This document shows, one piece after another, positions 1 to 7,989 of a stretch of 64,000 nt of DNA. Positions within the stretch are counted from its first letter, which is position 1; every line of letters begins with the position of its first letter. The stretch is from NCBI RefSeq assembly GCF_042665525.1, contig NZ_JBHTCQ010000001.1, positions 1,860,001 through 1,924,000 of the forward strand. Reading direction: 5' to 3'. Source of the stretch: Allobogoriella alba (GTDB taxonomy: Bacteria; Actinomycetota; Actinomycetes; Actinomycetales; Actinomycetaceae). Below the pieces are notes generated by a model. It had not been told where the DNA came from and searched no databases. It worked only from the letters and a program-made list of their open reading frames with translations. Position numbers and translations under genes: made by a program.

Positions 1-60
1 CTGGGGCAGGAGGCGGCGCGTCCGCACGCGGTCACCTACCGCAAGCTCACCCGCGACTGA
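1..60 (+). CDS. C-terminal end of a gene cut by the window edge, probably ABC-F protein EttA
   Basis: Only the last 19 codons are present. They read LGQEAARPHAVTYRKLTRD followed by TGA at 58-60. An ending of the form VTYRKLTRD is, as I recall, typical of actinobacterial EttA, the ABC-F ATPase that gates the first elongation steps of the ribosome. In M. tuberculosis the ettA homologue (Rv2477c) lies next to a hotdog thioesterase, as here. The stop codon shares one base with the next ATG (TGATG), so the two genes are probably translationally coupled. The family call rests on a short tail plus synteny. Confidence 0.5.
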   Translation: MGQEAARPHAVTYRKLTRD

Positions 61-584
61 TGGCTCGCCTGGTCATCCCTCTCCACCTGCGGTGGAGCGA
101 CATCGACGGCTACCAGCACGTCAACAACGCGAAGATGTTCACCCTCCTCGAGGAGGCGCGTATCGCGGCGTTCTGGGCCTCCACACCCGGCGACGCCAGG
201 TACGGCGCGGCCGGCGCCTCGGGTGACGTGAGCCCTGCCGACCAGGCCGACGCCCCGGCCACCAAGATCCTCGCCACGGGGCCCGGCTCGGGCACGAACA
301 CGTTCATCGCGCGGCAGGAGATCGAGTACCTCGCGCCGTTGCCCTACACGCTGCGGCCGATCGACGTCGAGCTGTGGATCTCCCACCTCGGCGGAGCCAG
401 CATCGACGTCTGCTACGAGGTCCCGGGACCGGACGGGCCGGCGGTCCGAGCGATGACGACGCTCGTGCTCATCGACGAGACCACCGGCCGGCCGCGTCGT
501 ATGACCATGCAGGAGCGGGCAGCCTGGCAGGAGTACCTCGACGACCCCGTGCCGTTCCGCCGGCGCGCGCAGACGCCCTCCTGA
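60..584 (+). CDS. Acyl-CoA thioesterase of the 4HBT hotdog family
   Basis: A 174-residue cytoplasmic hotdog-fold protein expected to hydrolyse acyl-CoA thioesters; the substrate cannot be read from sequence. The N-terminus has the 4HBT signature: Asp16, His20 and Asn22 in the stretch DIDGYQHVNN, with an acidic helix LLEEARIAAF after it. Residues 40-75 form an Ala/Gly/Pro-rich loop longer than usual. The ATG at position 60 is chosen because it overlaps the stop of the upstream ettA-like gene and is in register with the motif; there is no strong ribosome binding site, consistent with coupling. It converges on the topoisomerase gene with 9 bp between them. The closest described relative I can name is the M. 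tuberculosis Rv2475c type. Confidence 0.85.
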   Translation: MARLVIPLHLRWSDIDGYQHVNNAKMFTLLEEARIAAFWASTPGDARYGAAGASGDVSPADQADAPATKILATGPGSGTNTFIARQEIEYLAPLPYTLRPIDVELWISHLGGASIDVCYEVPGPDGPAVRAMTTLVLIDETTGRPRRMTMQERAAWQEYLDDPVPFRRRAQTPS

Positions 585-593
585 GCCCGCTCG

Positions 594-1619
594 CTACTCG
601 TCCAGCAGGTCGAGCACGGCCCGCTCGACGGAGCCGTGCGTCTCGGGCGGCTCCGGCTCGTCGGGGGTGGCGGCGCGGCGGGCCAGCGTGGTGTCGATGA
701 ACCGGCCACGCTCCGCCAGGTCGAGAACGCGGGAGTCGATGTAGGAGGACCGGGCGACGGCGGCCGTGTTGCCCAGATGCTCGGCAACGGCCGCGACGGC
801 CTCCCGTTCCGCCCGCTTGTGCGCCGTCCGGCTGGTCGCCTCGGGTGCCCGCAGCGCCAGCTCCAGGGCCGCCAGGACCGTGCCGTGCCAGGTCCGGAAG
901 TCCTTGGCGGTCGCGTCCGGACCCAGCCGGTCCTTGACGTAGTCGTTGACGTCGACGCTGGTGAGGTTCCGCCACGCGCCCGACGTGCCCCCGGACCGGA
1001 ACGCCAGCAGGTCATCGCCGGTGCGGCGGCGGCGCAGCGTGGTCAGCGGCTCCACGAGCGCCGGGTCCTCCAGCACGAGGTGACGGGACTGGCCGGACTT
1101 CGCCTCGTAGGTGAAGCGCATCTCGCCGTCGCGGGAGATGCGCAGGTGCCGCTTCCGCAGCGTCGCCAGCCCGAAGCTGCCGTTGTGCTGCGCGTAGGAC
1201 TCCCCGCCGACGCGGAAGAAGCCCAGGTCCAGCAACCGGAACGCGACGGCCTGGGCCCGGCGCCTCGGCATGCCGGGCAGGCCGAGGTCGCGGGTGACCT
1301 GGGCGCGCGCGGCCGGCAGCCGGCGAGCGAGGTCCAGCACGCGCTCGTGCTTCTGCGCGTCGCGGGTCTCCCGCCAGGCCGGGTGGTACAGGTACTGGCG
1401 GCGGCCTGCGTCGTCCGTGCCGACCGCCTGGATGTGCCCGTTCTCGAGCGGGCAGATCCAGACGTCGCGCCACGCCGGCGGGATGACCAGCGACCGGCAC
1501 CGGGCCACGACCTCGGGATCCTCGATGCGGAGCCCGTCCTCGTCGAGGTAGACGAATCCGCGGCCCGCCCGCCGCCTGGTCAGGCCCCGGCCGGACGGGC
1601 TGACTCGCCGCAGTCTCAT
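594..1619 (-). CDS. DNA topoisomerase IB (poxvirus/eukaryote-like)
   Basis: A 341-residue type IB topoisomerase that relaxes supercoils through a 3'-phosphotyrosyl intermediate. Residues 1-90 match the bacterial TopoIB N-terminal domain (VIPPAWRDVWICP, with GHIQAVGTDDAGRRQYLYH after it). The catalytic domain shows the conserved Arg/Lys region (RISRDGEMRFTYEAKSG), the His region DFRTWHGTVLAA, and the nucleophile Tyr293 in the motif SSYIDSR. Length fits the family (about 330-360). It follows nagZ by 62 bp on the same strand and may be read through from it. Such enzymes occur in many actinobacteria and have no essential-gene context. The ATG start is followed directly by conserved sequence. Confidence 0.93.
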   Translation of the reverse strand: MRLRRVSPSGRGLTRRRAGRGFVYLDEDGLRIEDPEVVARCRSLVIPPAWRDVWICPLENGHIQAVGTDDAGRRQYLYHPAWRETRDAQKHERVLDLARRLPAARAQVTRDLGLPGMPRRRAQAVAFRLLDLGFFRVGGESYAQHNGSFGLATLRKRHLRISRDGEMRFTYEAKSGQSRHLVLEDPALVEPLTTLRRRRTGDDLLAFRSGGTSGAWRNLTSVDVNDYVKDRLGPDATAKDFRTWHGTVLAALELALRAPEATSRTAHKRAEREAVAAVAEHLGNTAAVARSSYIDSRVLDLAERGRFIDTTLARRAATPDEPEPPETHGSVERAVLDLLDE

Positions 1620-1681
1620 CGCGTTCCTCGCACGGGCACAGTGTGCGCCGGCGGGACGCGCCGTGCCTCCCGGCCGGGTGC

Positions 1682-3130
1682 TCAGCGGCGGGCGAGCAGC
1701 AGCTCCGCCACCGCCAGGAGGCTCACGGCGGCCGCGGACCGGGCCCCGACGTAGCGGCCGGCGGCCAGGTGCGCGTCCGCGGTCGTCCCGGTGCCGACGA
1801 CGACAGCGTCGTGTCGATGCGCTCGGACGGTGTCGAGCAGGTCGCGCTGGGCGGGATCGCGGTGCGCGTCGCGCACGACGAGCACGAGCGGACGGGACCG
1901 GGCGGCCTCCAGAGCGGCGGTGAGGGCCGGGCCCCCGGAGACGAGCCGGGCCCCGTCGACGGCGGGGTCGAGGGCCTGCATGGCGTGCAGCAGGCTCGCC
2001 GCGCTCGGCTCGACGCCGGCGCGCGGCGGGACCGCCTCGATCACGTAGGGCAGACCCGCCGGCAGGCCGTCGGCGAGGTCGACGTGCAGGGTCCGGCGGC
2101 CGAGCTCGCCGGTGAACTCCACCGGAGGGCCGGCCGCCTCCGTCACCGGGCGCGGCCGGGCCAGGGCCCGGACCCGGGACGCGGCCTCCCGGACCCGTTC
2201 CACCGGCAGGCGGCCGTCCCGGACGGCCGCGACCACATGGTCACGGGCGGCGAGCTGCTGCGCGAGCGGGGAGTTCATGCACAGCAGGTCCGCCCCGGCC
2301 GCCAGGGCACGCACGCACCCCTCCGCCAGCCCGACCCGGCCGGCGACCGCGGCCATCGTCAACGAGTCCGTGACGACGGCGCCACGGAACCCGAGCTCCC
2401 CGCGCAGCAGGTCCGTGAGGATCCGCCGGCTGAGGCTCGCCGGCTCCTCGTCGAGCGCCGGGTAGCTGATGTGGGCGCACATGACGGCGTCGACCCCGGC
2501 GTCCACGACGGCACGGAACGGCACGAGATGGGGCTCGAGGTCGCCGTCGACCACCGGCAGGTCGAGGTGGGAGTCCACCGTGGTGTCGCCGTGCCCAGGG
2601 AAGTGCTTCGCGCACGCGGCCACACCGGCGGCCTGCATGCCCTCGAGGTAGGCGACGCCGTGCCGGGCCACGAGCTGCGGGTCCGCACCGAACGAGCGCG
2701 TGCCGATCACGGGGTTCTCGGCCCGGGTGGTCACATCCACCGCGGGGGCGAGGTCCAGGGTGATGCCGGTCGCGCGCAGCTCGGCCCCGATGGAGCGCGC
2801 GGTGGAGCGGGTGAGGGCGACGTCGTCGAGGGCACCGAGGGCGAGGTTGCCGGGCGTCGGCGAGCCGTCGCGGGCGTGCAGGCGCGTGACGTCCCCGCCC
2901 TCCTCGTCGACCGCGAGGACGACGTCGTCGCCGATCTCGCGCAGCTCGGAGCAGAGCCGGGCCAGCTGTTGCGAGTCCTCGACGTTCTCGCCGAAGAGGA
3001 CGACACCGCCCAGCCCGGCGGCGAGCCAGTCGCGGAACGCCGCCGGGGTGGCCTCCGCCGTCGTGCCCGGGACCCCGACCAGGAAGCACCGGTCGACGAG
3101 GGCGGTCACGGGCTCCTCCGCCGCGGTCAT
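1682..3130 (-). CDS. nagZ: Glycoside hydrolase family 3 beta-N-acetylglucosaminidase (NagZ-like)
   Basis: A 482-residue GH3 enzyme that removes GlcNAc from muropeptides or chitin fragments. Residues 1-320 form the GH3 barrel. It carries the NagZ signature KHFPGHGDTTVDSHLDLP (residues 175-192), whose Asp/His pair acts as acid/base, and the nucleophile Asp255 in VVTDSLTMAA. Residues about 330-482 resemble the extra C-terminal domain of two-domain GH3 enzymes such as Cellulomonas Nag3, which can act as a phosphorylase, so phosphorolysis is possible. No signal peptide is visible, so action is cytoplasmic. It lies 52 bp downstream of the kinase-acetyltransferase gene on the same strand and faces murQ beyond it, which places it in peptidoglycan recycling. 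Confidence 0.9.
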   Translation of the reverse strand: MTAAEEPVTALVDRCFLVGVPGTTAEATPAAFRDWLAAGLGGVVLFGENVEDSQQLARLCSELREIGDDVVLAVDEEGGDVTRLHARDGSPTPGNLALGALDDVALTRSTARSIGAELRATGITLDLAPAVDVTTRAENPVIGTRSFGADPQLVARHGVAYLEGMQAAGVAACAKHFPGHGDTTVDSHLDLPVVDGDLEPHLVPFRAVVDAGVDAVMCAHISYPALDEEPASLSRRILTDLLRGELGFRGAVVTDSLTMAAVAGRVGLAEGCVRALAAGADLLCMNSPLAQQLAARDHVVAAVRDGRLPVERVREAASRVRALARPRPVTEAAGPPVEFTGELGRRTLHVDLADGLPAGLPYVIEAVPPRAGVEPSAASLLHAMQALDPAVDGARLVSGGPALTAALEAARSRPLVLVVRDAHRDPAQRDLLDTVRAHRHDAVVVGTGTTADAHLAAGRYVGARSAAAVSLLAVAELLLARR

Positions 3131-3182
3131 ACCCGGATCCTCGCAGGTGGTCGCGCCGGACGAGGGCCGGGCGCCGGGGTTC

Positions 3183-4844
3183 TCAGGGCCTCGGCAGCCG
3201 GGTGCCGAGCACCAGACCCCACGGCGTGTGCTCGAGCACCCGGAGACCGATGTGCAGGTAGAAGCCGATCGCGTTGAGGTTCCGGCCGCCCACGCCCAGG
3301 TGGACGCCGGGCGCCCCGGCCGCGGTGAGCCCGTCGAGCACGGAGCCGATGAGTGCCCGGCCGTTCCCGCCGCCCTGTCCCTCCGGGAAGATGTCGATGT
3401 GCAGGTGCGCCGGATGGTCGGCGAGCCACGGCTTGTCCGTGTGCTGCCCGCTGTGGATGGTGCGGATGAGCGCGGCGTCCGGGGAGGCGTCCTCCTCGGA
3501 CGGCCTGGGGTAGCGCTCGCGCAGGGGCGGCCACCACTCGCGCTCGCACCACTCCTCGAATTCGTGGGTGCTCAGCGTCGCGACCGAGTACCCCACCGGC
3601 GCGCCGTCACCACGGCGCAGCACCCGAGCCAGCTCCGGCTCCCGTGCGAGGTAGGCGCCGAGGAAGACGTGGCCGGGCAGGGCGCCGTCGCGGTACATGG
3701 CCGTGGCGTCCCCGCCCGAGTCACCGGTCTCGAGGCAGACCCGGTAGAGGGTCTCGAGGTCCTCGGGCCGGTACCCGTCCACGACGAACCCGGTGGGCAG
3801 CGGGATCGGCAGCGGGCCGGGGGCGCCGGTGCTCTCGTCGTCGTGCTGCCCGCCCGTCCCGGCCGGCCCGTGCCGGTCGGTGGCGGCGGCGACCTGCGCC
3901 GCCACCTCGGCCAGGGGCGGCATCGTCCAGCCGGCACGCTCGGCCGCCAGCCGCAGCGCCCCGACCACCGGCTCCGCGGCGGTGACGGCACGGTCCCCGA
4001 GTGCGCGCCGCACCCCGGCGCGTACCGGCCCGTCCGCCGTGAGGACGGAGCCGGCCATGACCACGCGCCCGGTCGCGCCGTCGACCACGGACAGGCTGTG
4101 CAGCAGCCCGGCGACCGCACGGTCGACGATGTCGAGCGCCACCCCGTCACCCGCCGCGGCGCACCGGGTCACCGCAGGGGCCAGCTCGCCCAGCTCGGCG
4201 GGGGAGCGGGCGTCCACGAGGCGCACCAGGTCCTGCCGCGGGTCGCCGGTGCCGCCCGCCTCGCCCACCAGCCTCCCGGCCTCGGCGGTCAGCGCGGTGG
4301 CCGGTCCACGGCCGTCGAGGTCCGCGGCGGCCGCGCGCAGGCCCTCCAGCGAGAGCCAGATGCCGGACCCGACATCCCCCAGCACCCAGCCGAGCCCGTC
4401 GCAGCGCCGCTCCTCGCGGAAGCCGGCGAACCGACAGGCAACGGCACCGGTCCCGGACAGCAGCAGGGTCCCGTCGGGGGAGTCCGAGCCGGCGGCGAAC
4501 GCGACGACGAGATCGGTGACCACCTCGACGACCGGTGGCCGCGGCCCGGCCACCGCCAGTGCGGCGTCGACCATGGCCACGACTCGGTCCCGTCCCGCCG
4601 GCCCGGCGCCGGAGACCCCGGCGACGCACGCGGACACGGTCACCTCGCCGGCGGCCGCGTCGCGTGCCCGCGCGAGCGCGCGGCCCAGGAGGTCGGCCAG
4701 CAGCGCGCCGAGCTCGCCCCGAGAGGAGCGAAGGTTCGCCCCTGGGCCGGTCGAGACGGCCAGCACGTCCCCGGACGCGGCGAGGACCGCCACCCGGGAG
4801 GACGTCCCGCCCACGTCGATGCCGAGGACCACCGAACCGGTCAC
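3183..4844 (-). CDS. BadF/BcrA-type amino-sugar kinase fused to an OGA-like GNAT acetyltransferase
   Basis: A two-domain protein of 553 residues. Residues 6-310 are an ASKHA sugar kinase of the BadF/BcrA/GlcNAc-kinase type, with phosphate loop GIDVGGTSS (8-16) and the second motif LLLSGTGAVA (127-136). Residues about 311-347 are a Gly/Pro/Asp linker. Residues 348-553 are a GNAT domain of the kind found at the C-terminus of O-GlcNAcase: HLHIDIFPEGQGGGNGRAL (480-498) holds the acetyl-CoA loop, followed by HLGVGGRNLNAIGFY. I chose the GTG at 4844 because GGGAG precedes it by 6 nt; an ATG at 4859 would add five residues. Neighbours nagZ and murQ suggest it phosphorylates GlcNAc or MurNAc. The role of the acetyltransferase half is inference, perhaps N-acetylation of glucosamine. 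Confidence 0.85.
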   Translation of the reverse strand: MTGSVVLGIDVGGTSSRVAVLAASGDVLAVSTGPGANLRSSRGELGALLADLLGRALARARDAAAGEVTVSACVAGVSGAGPAGRDRVVAMVDAALAVAGPRPPVVEVVTDLVVAFAAGSDSPDGTLLLSGTGAVACRFAGFREERRCDGLGWVLGDVGSGIWLSLEGLRAAAADLDGRGPATALTAEAGRLVGEAGGTGDPRQDLVRLVDARSPAELGELAPAVTRCAAAGDGVALDIVDRAVAGLLHSLSVVDGATGRVVMAGSVLTADGPVRAGVRRALGDRAVTAAEPVVGALRLAAERAGWTMPPLAEVAAQVAAATDRHGPAGTGGQHDDESTGAPGPLPIPLPTGFVVDGYRPEDLETLYRVCLETGDSGGDATAMYRDGALPGHVFLGAYLAREPELARVLRRGDGAPVGYSVATLSTHEFEEWCEREWWPPLRERYPRPSEEDASPDAALIRTIHSGQHTDKPWLADHPAHLHIDIFPEGQGGGNGRALIGSVLDGLTAAGAPGVHLGVGGRNLNAIGFYLHIGLRVLEHTPWGLVLGTRLPRP

Positions 4845-4939
4845 GTCGCACTCCCGCATGCTGTGGTGATAACTTCCGACGCCGAGGCTAGCCGGGACGC
4901 TCGGCTCCACGACCTCGGGACCGATGCGTGGGAGGCGCG

Positions 4940-5911
4940 ATGGCCGACGACTGGCGAGAGGCGCTGGCCCTGAGCTCGCCCACGGAGGAACGCAACCCCC
5001 GCACCGCCGAGATCGACCGGCTGCCCGCGGACGAGCTGGTTCGGCTCGTCCTCGCCGAGGACCGTGGCGTCGTCGCCGCCGTCGAGGCCGCGGCCGACGC
5101 CCTTGCCGCGCTCGTGGACCACGCGGTCGAGGCACTCACGGCGGGCCGGCGCATCCACTACGTCGGGTCCGGGACCTCGGGCCGCCTCGGTGTGCTGGAC
5201 GCCGCCGAGCTGCTGCCGACCTACGGGGTGGGCGAGGAGTCCGTCGTGGCGCACCTCGCCGGGGGACCGGGCGCGATGCTGCACGCCGTCGAGGGTGCCG
5301 AGGACGACGACGCGGCCGGGTACCGCCTGGGCGGCGCCTTCGCGGCGGGCGACGTCGTCGTCGGGCTGGCCGCCAGCGGCCGCACCCCGTACGTGGGCGG
5401 TGCGCTGCGCGCAGGCCGCGACCGCGGGGCCGTCACGGCCCTCGTCTCGACCAATCCGTCCGCGCCGCTGGCCGCCGAGGTGGACGTGGCGGTTCTGCTG
5501 GACACCGGGCCCGAGGTGATCACCGGGTCGACCCGGATGCGGTCCGCGACGGCGCAGAAGATCGCGCTGAACGCCTTCTCCACCGCGCTGATGGTTCGGA
5601 TGGGGCGGACCTACTCCAACGTCATGATCGAGGTGCAGGCGACGAACGCGAAGCTGCGGGCGCGCGCGGTCCGGATGCTCGTCCAGGTGACCGGTCAGGG
5701 GCCCGAGCGGTGTGCCGAGGTGCTCGCGGACGCCGACGGCGAGATCCGCACCGCGCTCGTCGCGCTGCTGGCCGGCCGGGACGTGGTGCGTGCCCGGGAG
5801 GCACTGCGGGACACCCCGGCCGACCCGGCCCGGGTGGCCGACCCGGGGGGCGTGCGCTCCGCCGTCGCGGCGCTCGCGGGGGACGGGAGCGACACGGCGA
5901 GTCCGGCGTGA
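4940..5911 (+). CDS. murQ: N-acetylmuramic acid 6-phosphate etherase
   Basis: A 323-residue SIS-domain lyase that splits the lactyl ether of MurNAc-6-phosphate, giving GlcNAc-6-phosphate and lactate in the cytoplasm. The family motif YVGSGTSGRLGVLDAAELLP is present (residues 74-93); Glu90 matches the catalytic glutamate. A second SIS phosphosugar loop is seen at GLAASGRTPYVGGAL and a third conserved stretch at ITGSTRMRSATAQK. The ATG at 4940 follows GGAGG by 4 nt; a GTG at 4928 in frame lacks a site. It is divergent from the kinase-acetyltransferase with about 95 bp between starts, so the three genes form a bidirectional recycling locus. Length is slightly above the usual 300. Confidence 0.95.
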   Translation: MADDWREALALSSPTEERNPRTAEIDRLPADELVRLVLAEDRGVVAAVEAAADALAALVDHAVEALTAGRRIHYVGSGTSGRLGVLDAAELLPTYGVGEESVVAHLAGGPGAMLHAVEGAEDDDAAGYRLGGAFAAGDVVVGLAASGRTPYVGGALRAGRDRGAVTALVSTNPSAPLAAEVDVAVLLDTGPEVITGSTRMRSATAQKIALNAFSTALMVRMGRTYSNVMIEVQATNAKLRARAVRMLVQVTGQGPERCAEVLADADGEIRTALVALLAGRDVVRAREALRDTPADPARVADPGGVRSAVAALAGDGSDTASPA

Positions 5912-5985
5912 CCTCTCGGCCTGGTGCGCATTCTCTACTAGGGTCAGCGGTCGTAGGCCTGTCAGCAGCGAGAATGGAGCCCGAC

Positions 5986-6555
5986 GTGTCGAGTCAACCT
6001 CCCGTTCCTCCGAGCCAGGGTGGCGGTCCGCCGCCGTGGCAGTCGCAGGGCCAGCAGCCAGGTCAGCAGCCGGGTCAGCGGCCCCCGCAGGGCCCGCCGC
6101 CCGGGTACCGCCCCGGCGGTCCGGGTGGCCCCGGCCAGGGTGGGCCGGGCGGACCCGGGGGTCCGGGCGGGCCGTACCAGGGTGGTCCCGGCGGTCAGGG
6201 GCAGCCGTGGGGTCAGCAGCAGGAGAGTTCCGGCGGCTTCTTCAAGTCCCTCTTCGACTTCTCCTTCAACAGCTACATCACGCTGACGTTCGTCAAGATC
6301 ATCTACATCCTGCTGATCATCCTGGCCGTGCTCATGTGGCTCGGCTGGGTGATCATGGGCTTCATCGCCGGTGCCAGCATGGGTATGGTGCCGGGCAGCG
6401 ACGGGTCACCGATCCTCGGGATCATGGCCCTGCTGTTCGGGTGGATCCCGGCGTTCATCATGATCGTCTTCTACCGCGTGGGGCTCGAGTGCGTCGTCGC
6501 GCTCATCCGCACCGCGCAGAACACCAGCGAGCTCGTGAAGCAGGGCAAGAAGTAG
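5986..6555 (+). CDS. DUF4282 membrane protein with Gly/Pro/Gln-rich N-terminus
   Basis: A 189-residue membrane protein of unknown function. Residues 1-75 are low-complexity, rich in Gly, Pro and Gln and probably disordered. Residues about 80-180 form the DUF4282 domain: FFKSLFDFSFNSYITLTFVK, then two hydrophobic helices (IIYILLIILAVLMWLGWVIM and IMALLFGWIPAFIMIVFYRV) and a short basic tail ending KQGKK. I chose GTG 5986 because GGAG lies 6 nt upstream; ATG 5974 in frame would add four residues. A clear terminator follows, so it ends a transcription unit. Similar proteins occur across actinobacteria with no established role. Confidence 0.85.
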   Translation: MSSQPPVPPSQGGGPPPWQSQGQQPGQQPGQRPPQGPPPGYRPGGPGGPGQGGPGGPGGPGGPYQGGPGGQGQPWGQQQESSGGFFKSLFDFSFNSYITLTFVKIIYILLIILAVLMWLGWVIMGFIAGASMGMVPGSDGSPILGIMALLFGWIPAFIMIVFYRVGLECVVALIRTAQNTSELVKQGKK

Positions 6556-6581
6556 GGCTCGCCCCGCGCCAACCGACACTG

Positions 6582-6610
6582 ACGCCCCTCGCCGCCGCGG
6601 TGAGGGGCGT
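6582..6610. terminator. Hairpin terminator between convergent genes
   Basis: ACGCCCCTC (6582-6590) pairs perfectly with GAGGGGCGT (6602-6610) around an 11-nt loop. It lies between the DUF4282 gene and the converging tesB, so it can serve both strands. The tail is only weakly T-rich, usual at this GC content. Confidence 0.75.
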
Positions 6611-6620
6611 CGTCCTTGGA

Positions 6621-7547
6621 TCAGGGCGCGACGTCGACCCGGGCATCGGCGTCCTCGGGCACCCTGACCATGCCCTCCTGCGCGATCGTGGCCACGTGCG
6701 CGCCGGCGCGGTCGAAGACGCGCGCCAGTCCGAGCCCGCGGCCGCCGCGGGCGCTCGGCGACTCCTGGACGTACAGCAGCCAGTCACCGACGTCGACCGG
6801 CCGGTGCCACCACATGGCGTGGTCGAGGCTGGCCACCGAGAGCCCCTCGCTGCGCCAGCTGAGCGCATGCCTACGGAGCACCGGCTCGAGCAGCACCTGG
6901 TCGCAGGCGTAGGCGAGCAGCGCACGGTGCTGGAGCTGGCTGAGGCCATCCGGGAGCGGCGAGCGCGTCCGCATCCACAGCATCTGCCGGTCGGTCGGAT
7001 CCTGCGCCGGCCGCAGGTAGATGTCCGGCTCGACGTGCCGCACGTCGAAGGCGGCGGTCGAGCTCAGGAACTTCGCCACCGGGTGGTCCATCCCGCCGAA
7101 CATCTCCAGCGCGCTCGGCAGCCCGTCCGGGTCGGGGGCAGACGGCGCGGCGGAGGCGTGCTCCCGGCCGGGCTGGTCCTCCTGGTAGGAGCTGATCAGT
7201 GACAGGATCGGCCTGCCCTGCTGCAGCGCGTGGGTCCGGCGCGTGGAGAACGACCGCCCGTCGTGCAGCCGCTCGACGGCGAAGCCGATCGGCTCCTCGA
7301 CCTTGCCCGGTCGCAGGAAGTACCCGTGCACGGAGTGCAGCGCCCGGGCCGCGCCAGCAGGCAGGGTCTCGGCCGCGGCCAGGATCGCCTGCGCGAGGAC
7401 CTGTCCGCCGTAGATCCGACCGGTCAGCTGGGGCAGCGCGGTGCCGGTGAACTCGTCCCCGCCCACCGGGGTGAGGCGCAGCGCGCGCAGCACGCTGCCG
7501 AGCGGCTCCTCGTCCTGGCGCGCGGCCCGCTCCTCGGCCGGTGTCAC
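6621..7547 (-). CDS. tesB: Acyl-CoA thioesterase II
   Basis: A 308-residue double-hotdog thioesterase that hydrolyses medium- and long-chain acyl-CoA in the cytoplasm. The first hotdog contains GRIYGGQVLAQAI and HSVHGYFLRPG; the second has the TesB signature SLDHAMWWHRPVDVGDWLLY, whose Asp is part of the Asp/Thr/Gln catalytic set, and ends with IAQEGMVRVP. The start is GTG 7547, whose GTGA overlaps the stop of glbO; longer in-frame starts would lie inside glbO. Coupling with the haemoglobin gene is therefore likely. Length is close to the 286-300 expected. Confidence 0.92.
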   Translation of the reverse strand: MTPAEERAARQDEEPLGSVLRALRLTPVGGDEFTGTALPQLTGRIYGGQVLAQAILAAAETLPAGAARALHSVHGYFLRPGKVEEPIGFAVERLHDGRSFSTRRTHALQQGRPILSLISSYQEDQPGREHASAAPSAPDPDGLPSALEMFGGMDHPVAKFLSSTAAFDVRHVEPDIYLRPAQDPTDRQMLWMRTRSPLPDGLSQLQHRALLAYACDQVLLEPVLRRHALSWRSEGLSVASLDHAMWWHRPVDVGDWLLYVQESPSARGGRGLGLARVFDRAGAHVATIAQEGMVRVPEDADARVDVAP

Positions 7548-7975
7548 AGCAGCGACCTGCGGCCGGTATCGGCCGTGTTGACCATGGCGTGCGCGGCGCG
7601 CTCGAGGTAGTCCCACAGCATCGCGTCGAGCTCCGGCGGCAGGCCCATGTCGTCGACGCCGGCACGCATGTGGTGCAACCAGCGGTCGCGCGCGTCGGTG
7701 TCGACCGGGAAGGGCATGTGCCGCATGCGCAGCCGCGGGTGACCGCGCTCCTCGGAGTACGTCGTCGGGCCGCCCCAGTACTGCTCGAGGAACATGGTCA
7801 GCCGTCGCTCGGCGCCCTCCCAGTCGTCCTGCGGGTACAGCGGGGCGAGCACCTCGTCCTGGCGCACACCCGCGTAGAACCGGTGCACCAGGCGGGCGAA
7901 GGCCTCGTGCCCGCCCATGGCGTCGTAGAGGCTGCGCTGCTCGCCCGAGCGGCCGGCAGGTGGTGTCGTCGTCAC
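7544..7975 (-). CDS. glbO: Group II truncated haemoglobin (trHbO)
   Basis: A 143-residue oxygen-binding globin of the 2-on-2 fold. Key residues are visible: Tyr34 (B10) in HRFYAGV, Tyr47 (CD1) in APLYPQDDW, proximal His86 (F8) in RMRHMPFPV and Trp99 (G8) in DRWLHHM. The CD1 Tyr plus G8 Trp is the group II pattern. The family binds oxygen tightly and is linked to oxidative or nitrosative stress and respiration. It ends in a 4-base overlap with tesB and starts just 14 bp after the end of ptsI on the same strand, so ptsI, glbO and tesB could be one transcript. Confidence 0.95.
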   Translation of the reverse strand: MTTTPPAGRSGEQRSLYDAMGGHEAFARLVHRFYAGVRQDEVLAPLYPQDDWEGAERRLTMFLEQYWGGPTTYSEERGHPRLRMRHMPFPVDTDARDRWLHHMRAGVDDMGLPPELDAMLWDYLERAAHAMVNTADTGRRSLL

Positions 7976-7989
7976 GCCACCATCATGAC

